Made by a program: the position numbers and the translations under genes
Part shown: in pieces, positions 57,974 to 64,000 of the stretch
How positions within the stretch are numbered: position 1 is the stretch's first letter
How the letters are laid out: the number at the start of each line of letters is the position of its first letter
Assembly (NCBI RefSeq): GCF_019745455.1
Contig: NZ_JAIETD010000027.1
Coordinates: 1 to 64,000 of the forward strand
Source of the DNA: Methylobacterium sp.
Lineage (GTDB): Bacteria > Pseudomonadota > Alphaproteobacteria > Rhizobiales > Beijerinckiaceae
DNA: 64,000 bases
Direction: 5' to 3'
The notes under the pieces: model-generated
Seen by the model: only the letters and a program-made list of their open reading frames with translations
The model's database searches: none
What the model was told of the DNA's origin: nothing

Positions 57974-58654
57974 TCAGCGCGTGGCTGAGCTCTGAATTCG
58001 GTCGAGGAAGGTCTCTACGGTCGGCAGGATGCCGTCGACGATCGCCTCCACGCCCTTGGTATTGGGATGGAGACCATCCTCGAGATTGTAGACCCGGTCG
58101 CCCATGACGCCCTGGAGGAAGAACGGGTAGAGCACGAGCCCGTGCTCTCGCGCGAGGTCGGGATAGATCGCGTCGAATCTTGCGACGTAGTCGGGCCCGA
58201 GGTTGCGCGAAGCGTGCATTCCGGCCAGCAGAACCGGGATCTTCCGTGCCTTGAGACGGGTGATGATCGTGTCGAGGGCCTTTCGCGTCACTCCAGGATC
58301 CGTGCCACGAAGCATGTCGTTCGCGCCGAGTTCGAGGATGACGCCGTCGGTATCGTCGGGGACAGACCAGTCGAGCCGGTCGAGGCCGCCGGTGGAGGTG
58401 TCGCCCGAGACACCGGCGTTGGCCACCGACACGGACCGACCCTTCGCTCGTAGCGCCCGTTCGAGGACTGCAGGAAAGGCCGCCGATGCGGGAAGGCGAT
58501 AACCGGCGCTGAGGCTGTCGCCGAAGGCGACGAGCTTCACTGGCCGACCGGATGGCGCGGCCAAGGCCGAACCGGGGAGGGCGAGTGCGGCAAAGAGTGA
58601 CATCAGCACAGCGCGACGGGCAGGTTCATGGTGGGAGGGCGTCCGGCGATCCAT
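57974..58654 (-). CDS. TesA-like arylesterase/lysophospholipase
   Basis: 226 residues from ATG 58654 (an open frame runs to 58957). Signal peptide around RRAVLMSLFAALALPGSALA. SGNH hydrolase: block I LVAFGDSLSAGY (Ser47), Asn block ILELGANDMLRGT, and block V DGLHPNTKGV with Asp/His. Periplasmic. Divergent from ybbA-ybbP, the same neighbourhood as E. coli tesA-ybbA-ybbP. Confidence 0.93.
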   Translation of the reverse strand: MDRRTPSHHEPARRAVLMSLFAALALPGSALAAPSGRPVKLVAFGDSLSAGYRLPASAAFPAVLERALRAKGRSVSVANAGVSGDTSTGGLDRLDWSVPDDTDGVILELGANDMLRGTDPGVTRKALDTIITRLKARKIPVLLAGMHASRNLGPDYVARFDAIYPDLAREHGLVLYPFFLQGVMGDRVYNLEDGLHPNTKGVEAIVDGILPTVETFLDRIQSSATR

Positions 58655-58846
58655 ATGGTGGAGGGCCGGACGCGAGGGCCCGAGACGTGACGCAGAGCAC
58701 AGACCCATTCCCGAACGACCCCGATTCTGACACCACGTCGGTGTCCCCTCGCCGAGATCGGTGTTCGTTCGATGTCTCGCAAGTCCCGATGGACGGCGAG
58801 GCGGAAGACCCTGCCGAACGCCCCAGGTGCTGAGAACAATTCGCTG

Positions 58847-59572
58847 ATGACCATTTTGCCATCGCCCGTCGCCTCCGTCGGCCTCGATACCCGCCGGCCC
58901 ACGATCTCGCTGTCTGACATCGACCTGAGCCTCGGACGTGGACCGGCGCGGGTACACGTACTTCGCGGCATCTCCCTAAATGTCGCGGCTGGAGAGGCGG
59001 TGGGCCTCGTCGGGCCCTCGGGCTCGGGCAAATCGACCCTGCTGATGGTGATGGCCGGGCTCGAACGGCCCGATAGCGGACGGATCGCCGTGGAGGGCAC
59101 CGACCTCGGGGCCCTGAGCGAGGACGAGCTCGCGCGTTTTCGCGGACGGCGCATCGGCATCGTGTTCCAGGCCTTCCACCTCGTGCCGACGATGACGGCG
59201 ATCGAGAACGTGGCCCTGCCTCTCGAACTCGCCGGAAAGCCCGACGCCCATGTCCGTGCTGCCGACGAACTCGCGGCCGTCGGCCTCGGACACCGGCTGC
59301 ATCATTACCCGGCGCAGCTCTCGGGCGGCGAGCAGCAGCGCGTCGCCATCGCCCGGGCGATCGCGCCGGACCCGGCGATCCTGGTCGCCGACGAGCCTAC
59401 CGGCAACCTCGACGAGGTCACCGGTCGCCAGATCGTCGAGATGCTGTTCGCACTCAAGCGCGACCGCGGAGCGACCCTCGTCCTCGTCACCCATGATCCG
59501 GGCCTCGCCGCCCTCTGCGATAGAACCGTGCGACTGCGCTCGGGTCGCGTCGACACGGCGGTGGCAGCGTGA
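58847..59572 (+). CDS. ybbA: ABC transporter ATPase (YbbA-like)
   Basis: 241 residues from ATG 58847 (58772 also possible). Walker A GLVGPSGSGKSTL, Q-loop IVFQAFHLVPTM, signature QLSGGEQQRVAIARA, Walker B ILVADEPTGNLD, H-loop VLVTHDPGLA. LolD/MacB-type lipoprotein-exporter class. Overlaps the permease gene by 4 bases. Works with it on envelope substrates. Confidence 0.93.
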   Translation: MTILPSPVASVGLDTRRPTISLSDIDLSLGRGPARVHVLRGISLNVAAGEAVGLVGPSGSGKSTLLMVMAGLERPDSGRIAVEGTDLGALSEDELARFRGRRIGIVFQAFHLVPTMTAIENVALPLELAGKPDAHVRAADELAAVGLGHRLHHYPAQLSGGEQQRVAIARAIAPDPAILVADEPTGNLDEVTGRQIVEMLFALKRDRGATLVLVTHDPGLAALCDRTVRLRSGRVDTAVAA

Positions 59573-62172
59573 GCGAGGCTGAATCGATGCACGGCACACT
59601 TCCCCGGGCTTTACCGGCCAATCTGCCGGCCCGGGCGAGCCGCCTGCCGCTCACCCTGCGTCTCGCGCTGCGCGAGCTGCGTGGCGGCCTTTCGGGCTTT
59701 GCCGTCTTCCTCGCCTGCATTGCCCTTGGCGTCGCCGCCATCGCCGGCGTCGCCTCGATCGCGGGCTCGCTCACGGACGGGCTCGGGCGCGAGGGCCGTC
59801 GCATCCTCGGTGGCGACCTCACCTACAGCCTCATCAACCGATCGGCGACGCCGTCCGAACGCGCCGCGCTCGATGCCCAGGGTCGCGTCTCGGTGGTCAC
59901 CACCCTGCGTGCAATGGCGCTGGCAGGCGACAACGGTGCTGCCCTGGTCGAGCTCAAGGCGGTCGGCGCCGATTACCCGGCCGTGGGAGACCTTATCACC
60001 GATCCGGCGGGGCCTCTGTCCGAATGGCTTGAGAAGAAAGACGACGCCTACGGCGCCGTAGTCGATCCGCTCCTTCTGACCCGCCTCGACCTCAAGATCG
60101 GCGACAGGATCACCATCGCGGGTCAGGCCATCGCGATCCGCGGGACGCTGGTGTCGGAGCCCGACAAGATCGCCAACGGCATCGGCTTCGGTCCGCGGGT
60201 GATGATCTCGCAGGCCGCCCTCGATGCGACAGGGTTGATCCAGCCGGGCAGCCTCAACCGTTTCAGCTACCGCCTCCAGCTTCCCGCCGCGAGCGACGCG
60301 GAGGTGCTGCGCGCTGCCGAGACGATCGGAAAAGTCGCCCCCGATGCCGGCTGGGAGATGCGCTCTCGCGCCAATGCCGATCCGCGCTTTGCCAAGAGCA
60401 TCGAACGGTTCACCCAGTTCCTGACCCTCGTCGGCCTCACCGCCCTGATCGTCGGCGGCGTCGGCGTCGCCAATGCCGTTCATGCCTTCGTCGAACGCAA
60501 GCGCGGCTCGATCGCAACGCTGAAGAGCGTCGGCGCGCCCGGGGCGCAGGTCGTCTCGTTGTATTTGACCCAGGTGATGCTGATCGCCGCGATCGGGACC
60601 GGGATCGGCCTCGTCATCGGCGCCGGGCTGCCCTTCCTCCTCGACGCCCTGTTTCGCAACGACCTGCCGCTGCCGCTCAATCCGACGCTGTCGCCAGGCG
60701 AGCTCGGGCTCGCCGCTGCCTACGGGCTCCTCACCGCCCTGGCTTTCGCGATCGTACCCCTTGGGCGGGCACACGACGTTCCGGTGTCTGGCCTGTTCCG
60801 TGACGTGGTCGACCCGAACGGCGCTGGAACCCGGCTGCGCTACCGCCTGATCCTCGCCGGTGCGATCGGTGCCCTCGTGGTCCTGTCGGTGGCCACGGCC
60901 TTCGACAGGCGTGTAGCACTCATCTTCATTGCGGCGGCGGGCCTCGCCTTCGGACTGCTTCGTCTCGTCGCGATCGGCGTGATGGCGGGAGCCAGACGCC
61001 TGCCGCGCCCGCGCCTCGCAGCGCCCAGGATGGCGCTCGCCAACCTGCACCGGCCCGGCGCCCTGACCCCTGCGATCGTGCTCTCCCTCGGGCTCGGCGT
61101 GACCCTGCTGGTGACCTTGAGCCTCATCGACGTGAGCGTGCGCCGGACGCTGACGAGTTCCCTTCCGGCGCGAGCACCGAACCTGTTCTTCCTCGATATT
61201 CCCGCCACCGAGGCCGATGCCTTTCACGATGCGCTCGGCAAGCTGGCGCCCGGCGCCAAGATCGAGCGCGTGCCGATGATGCGCGGCCGGATCACGGCTT
61301 TGAACGGCGTGCCGGCTGGCGAGATCAAGGCACCAGAGGACGCAACCTGGGTTCTCGATGGGGATCGCGGCATCACCTACGCGGCCGACCTGCCCGAGGG
61401 ATCCAGTCTGGTCGCCGGCAAGTGGTGGGACGAGGAGACGGGCAAAACGCCTCTCGTCTCCTTCGACGCCGAACTTGCCGGCCGCCTCAAGCTGTCCATC
61501 GGCGACACGGTGACGGTCAACGTGCTCGGCCGGAACCTCACCACCACCATCGCGAACTTCCGCAAGGTCGAGTGGCGCAACCTCGGCATCAACTTCGTCA
61601 TGGTATTCTCGCCCGGCACGTTCCGCGGCGCGCCCCATTCCGACCTCGCGACGTTGACGCTGTCAGGTGGGCCCGACGCGAAGGCGGAGGCGATGATCCT
61701 CCGGGACGTCGCCCGCGGCTTCCCGTCGGTGACGAGCGTGCGCGTCAAGGATGCACTCGACGCCGTCAATGATATCGTCGGCAAGCTCGTGTTGGCGATC
61801 CGCGGCGCCAGTGCGGTCGCGGTGATCGCGAGCCTGTTCGTGCTGGCGGGTGCCATCGCGGCCGGGCACCGGGCGAGGCTCTACGATGCCGTCGTGCTGA
61901 AGACGCTCGGCGCGACCCGCTGGCGGCTGCTGCTTGCCTATGCCCTCGAATACGGCGCGGTCGGCCTCGTCACAGCCCTGTTCGGGCTCCTGGCGGGCTC
62001 CCTGGCGAGTTGGGTGATCGTCACGCAGGTCATGCGGCTCGAATTCGCCCTCGACCTCTCAGGGGCGCTAGTCGCGGCCGGGCTGGCGGTGGTCTTCGCC
62101 GTGGTCCTCGGGCTCGCCGGCACTTGGCGCATCCTCGGCCAGAAGCCGGCAGCCTATCTCCGGCAGTTCTGA
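59569..62172 (+). CDS. ybbP: FtsX-like ABC permease (YbbP-like)
   Basis: 867 residues from GTG 59569. Ten TM segments expected: one N-terminal (LSGFAVFLACIALGVAAIAG), an FtsX unit at about 285-400, a central group, and a C-terminal FtsX unit (about 740-860: VLKTLGATRWRLLLAYALEYG). Large periplasmic domains between. Matches the YbbP permease fused form. Function in E. coli is unsettled; presumably extracts or moves membrane-bound molecules together with the divergent esterase. Confidence 0.92.
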   Translation: MSEAESMHGTLPRALPANLPARASRLPLTLRLALRELRGGLSGFAVFLACIALGVAAIAGVASIAGSLTDGLGREGRRILGGDLTYSLINRSATPSERAALDAQGRVSVVTTLRAMALAGDNGAALVELKAVGADYPAVGDLITDPAGPLSEWLEKKDDAYGAVVDPLLLTRLDLKIGDRITIAGQAIAIRGTLVSEPDKIANGIGFGPRVMISQAALDATGLIQPGSLNRFSYRLQLPAASDAEVLRAAETIGKVAPDAGWEMRSRANADPRFAKSIERFTQFLTLVGLTALIVGGVGVANAVHAFVERKRGSIATLKSVGAPGAQVVSLYLTQVMLIAAIGTGIGLVIGAGLPFLLDALFRNDLPLPLNPTLSPGELGLAAAYGLLTALAFAIVPLGRAHDVPVSGLFRDVVDPNGAGTRLRYRLILAGAIGALVVLSVATAFDRRVALIFIAAAGLAFGLLRLVAIGVMAGARRLPRPRLAAPRMALANLHRPGALTPAIVLSLGLGVTLLVTLSLIDVSVRRTLTSSLPARAPNLFFLDIPATEADAFHDALGKLAPGAKIERVPMMRGRITALNGVPAGEIKAPEDATWVLDGDRGITYAADLPEGSSLVAGKWWDEETGKTPLVSFDAELAGRLKLSIGDTVTVNVLGRNLTTTIANFRKVEWRNLGINFVMVFSPGTFRGAPHSDLATLTLSGGPDAKAEAMILRDVARGFPSVTSVRVKDALDAVNDIVGKLVLAIRGASAVAVIASLFVLAGAIAAGHRARLYDAVVLKTLGATRWRLLLAYALEYGAVGLVTALFGLLAGSLASWVIVTQVMRLEFALDLSGALVAAGLAVVFAVVLGLAGTWRILGQKPAAYLRQF

Positions 62173-62192
62173 GGCGCAGGAAGCCCTCTGGG

Positions 62193-63920
62193 CTATTCGG
62201 CGGCCTGGAGGACCGGGGCCGCCGACACCAGGACCGGATTCTTGCCGCCGTTCTGCCCCGATCGTTGCGGCGCGGTGGCGACGCAGTTCCGGCCAGCCTG
62301 CTTCGCCTTGTACAGGGCGGCGTCGGCAGCGCGCACCAGATCGATGCTGCCGTTGGAGGTGGTCGGGCTGCAGGCGACGCCGAACGAGGCCGAGACGGCC
62401 GCGCCGTGCTGACCCGACAGGGCCTCGATCCGCTGCCGGATGGCCTCGGCCTTCTCGGCTCCCTTGTCGAGGTCGCAATCGGGCAGGAGGACGATCATCT
62501 CCTCGCCGCCGTATCGGCAGGCGACATCTGTCTCTCTGAGCGCCCCGACCACCGCGGCGGCGGCTTCCCGCAGAACGGCATCGCCCGTTGCATGACCATG
62601 CTCGTCGTTCAGCCGCTTGAAGTGATCGAGGTCGATCATGATCACCGAGAACTTGCGGTTCTCACGCTCGGCGAGACGGACGAAGCGCTCGAGGCTGTCC
62701 TCCATGTAGCGGCGATTGTAGAGCCCGGTGAGCGGGTCGCGCAGGGCCTGGCTGCGGAGCTTCTCGCGCAGGGCGATGTTGGCGAGGGCCAGCGACATCC
62801 CGTCGGCCAGCGCCGATCCGAGCGGCAGGATGCCGTCGAGGCGTGCCTCCGGGGCTAGGCCGGTGGCGAAGATCTGCAGAAGCCCGAGGATCTCGCCCCT
62901 TGCGATCATCGGGATTTCAAGGACGGCGCTGCCGGAAACGTGATGCTCGCAGCACAGACCCTTGGCGTCGGCGCGGTTGGTATGCGGTTTCCCGCGCTTG
63001 AGCGCCCAGCATTGGGTCGGCGCGATGAGTTCGGGCAGTGCCCGGCCGTCGGGAACTTCCCAGGAGGTCGACAGGGTCAGGCGGTCGCGTGAGTTGTTGA
63101 AGACGTAGAGGGCGCCGCCGAACCCGGGGATCAGTTCGTCGGCGGTGGCTTTGAGGACGGCGTTGGCGTCGAGAATGTCGGCCGCGCTCTGGAGCATGTC
63201 GGTCATCTCGAACAGCCGGGTGACCTGGCGGCGCGAGGCGGTCGCCTCGGTCATTGCGAGGGCACGGCCTTTGGCGTCCGCCGCGGCCGACCAGAAAGCG
63301 AACAGCATCACGCCGCCGAACAGCACGACCAGGAGCGGCACCACCGCCTTCCCGATCTCGACGCGATGCTCGTAAATCGGAAACTGCGCGTTCCAACTGA
63401 CCAAGTAGGCATCGATCGCTTGGCGCAGCCGTTCGACCGTGGGGCCGGTCTCCCGCGCAGCGAGCAGGGCGACGGCTTCGGATCGCTTGCCGCCATGGGC
63501 GAGAGCGATCGCCTGGTTCCAGGCGTCATGCAGCGAGGACAGGATCTTTCCGGCATCCGTCTCTCGCAACGCATCCGCGCGCAGGAACGGAGTGAGTTTG
63601 GCGATCTGGCTCTCGCGGCGGCTCTCCAGATTGTCGATCGACCGAGAGAAGGCACCGGAATCTCCGTACTGGTCGAGGACCACACGGTTGAGCACGAAGG
63701 CTTCGGCCTCCATCAGGTTGTCGAGCGTGATCCGCATCTGGCGGCCGCCTTCGCGCAGATCGATCAGTGTCTGCTGCTGGGCGCTTGTGAAGAAGAAACC
63801 CGCGAGCACCATCGCCATCATCAGGAGGACGAGACCGCCCTGAAGGATCAAGCTCCGCTGCAGCTTGACGCCGCGACTCGTCGCAGCGGCTTGCGTTGCA
63901 ACCTCGATCATCCCGTTCAT
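62193..63920 (-). CDS. membrane GAF-GGDEF diguanylate cyclase
   Basis: 575 residues. TM1 about 26-44; periplasmic four-helix sensor about 45-190; TM2 about 192-210; GAF about 235-385; GGDEF about 393-555. The A-site is RYGGEEM (471-475), with Met in place of the usual Phe; the I-site RETD (462-465) is intact, so product feedback is expected. The GAF has a Cys/His group: CWALKRGKPH and CCEHH (C304, C323, C324, H326, H327), which could bind a metal or redox cofactor. A TTAAGCC motif lies about 60 bases upstream. Confidence 0.9.
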   Translation of the reverse strand: MNGMIEVATQAAATSRGVKLQRSLILQGGLVLLMMAMVLAGFFFTSAQQQTLIDLREGGRQMRITLDNLMEAEAFVLNRVVLDQYGDSGAFSRSIDNLESRRESQIAKLTPFLRADALRETDAGKILSSLHDAWNQAIALAHGGKRSEAVALLAARETGPTVERLRQAIDAYLVSWNAQFPIYEHRVEIGKAVVPLLVVLFGGVMLFAFWSAAADAKGRALAMTEATASRRQVTRLFEMTDMLQSAADILDANAVLKATADELIPGFGGALYVFNNSRDRLTLSTSWEVPDGRALPELIAPTQCWALKRGKPHTNRADAKGLCCEHHVSGSAVLEIPMIARGEILGLLQIFATGLAPEARLDGILPLGSALADGMSLALANIALREKLRSQALRDPLTGLYNRRYMEDSLERFVRLAERENRKFSVIMIDLDHFKRLNDEHGHATGDAVLREAAAAVVGALRETDVACRYGGEEMIVLLPDCDLDKGAEKAEAIRQRIEALSGQHGAAVSASFGVACSPTTSNGSIDLVRAADAALYKAKQAGRNCVATAPQRSGQNGGKNPVLVSAAPVLQAAE

Positions 63921-63979
63921 GGTCGCGCACCACCAAGTCTCTGAAACGAAGAGACCAGGCGAAAATCATCTCGAAACTC

Positions 63980-63986
63980 TTAAGCC
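63980..63986 (-). promoter_or_regulatory. TTAAGCC motif upstream of the GGDEF gene (1 of 4)
   Basis: Read on the minus strand as GGCTTAA; 60-66 bases before the start at 63920. The same heptamer lies upstream of three other signalling genes (32230-32236, 37741-37747, 46380-46386); in two places it is the 10-base palindrome GGCTTAAGCC. It may be a regulator-binding half-site. Confidence 0.4.
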
Positions 63987-64000
63987 CTATGCTTAATGGA

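Overview
The window looks like chromosomal DNA of a GC-rich alphaproteobacterium of the order Hyphomicrobiales (Rhizobiales), most likely Methylobacterium or Methylorubrum. This is inferred from gene order (hisB-DUF2628-hisH-hisA-hisF-hisE-coaA; serC-serA; separate petA-petB-petC), several small DUF6894-type proteins, and many chemotaxis and c-di-GMP proteins. No species was identified by search.

Bases 1-12,900 are accessory in character. They hold the C-terminal remnant of an IS1182-like transposase, a small secreted repeat protein, and a minus-strand group of a two-TM protein, an HlyD-type adaptor and a membrane-anchored TAXI-type binding protein, with a second TAXI paralogue 7 kb away. They also hold a BLUF blue-light sensor, three DUF6894 proteins, a transglutaminase-like protein, a 4-fold beta-flower protein and a Crp/Fnr regulator. 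Gaps are long and several genes are unrecognised.

From the tRNA with anticodon CAT (13,063) onward the content is mostly core. 13-27 kb: mtnA, a frameshifted Nudix gene, a double-MaoC protein, ffh-rpsP-rimM, an inserted block of four exported or unknown proteins, trmD, serC-serA, and a DUF1902/HicA-like toxin-antitoxin relic. 28-38 kb: a Rieske oxygenase and an exported beta-lactamase-fold hydrolase, two chemoreceptors, an EAL protein with a CZB-like tail, and hslV and hslU separated by two unrelated genes. 38-46 kb: a RecD-like helicase coupled to hemF, a molybdopterin oxidoreductase, a one-cysteine Asp/Glu racemase homologue, trmL and an exporter-type ABC protein. 46-52 kb: a soluble PAS-PAS-PAS-MCP-PilZ receptor, the cytochrome bc1 operon and mtnP. 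52-57.4 kb: the his operon running into coaA. 57.4-64 kb: thpR, a TesA-like esterase divergent from ybbA-ybbP, and a GAF-GGDEF cyclase.

Functional links: mtnP and mtnA are consecutive steps of methionine salvage. serC and serA make serine, which methylotrophs of this group also use as a one-carbon acceptor. petABC is the respiratory bc1 complex. Five signalling proteins (two membrane MCPs, one soluble PAS-MCP-PilZ, one EAL, one GGDEF) tie chemotaxis to c-di-GMP; four of them share a TTAAGCC motif just upstream. Small start-stop overlaps (GTGA or ATGA) couple many gene pairs. No CRISPR array, rRNA or intact mobile element was seen. The best leads for something undescribed are the TAXI/HlyD/two-TM group, the interrupted hslVU locus, the domain fusions in the signalling proteins, and the candidate serC leader RNA.
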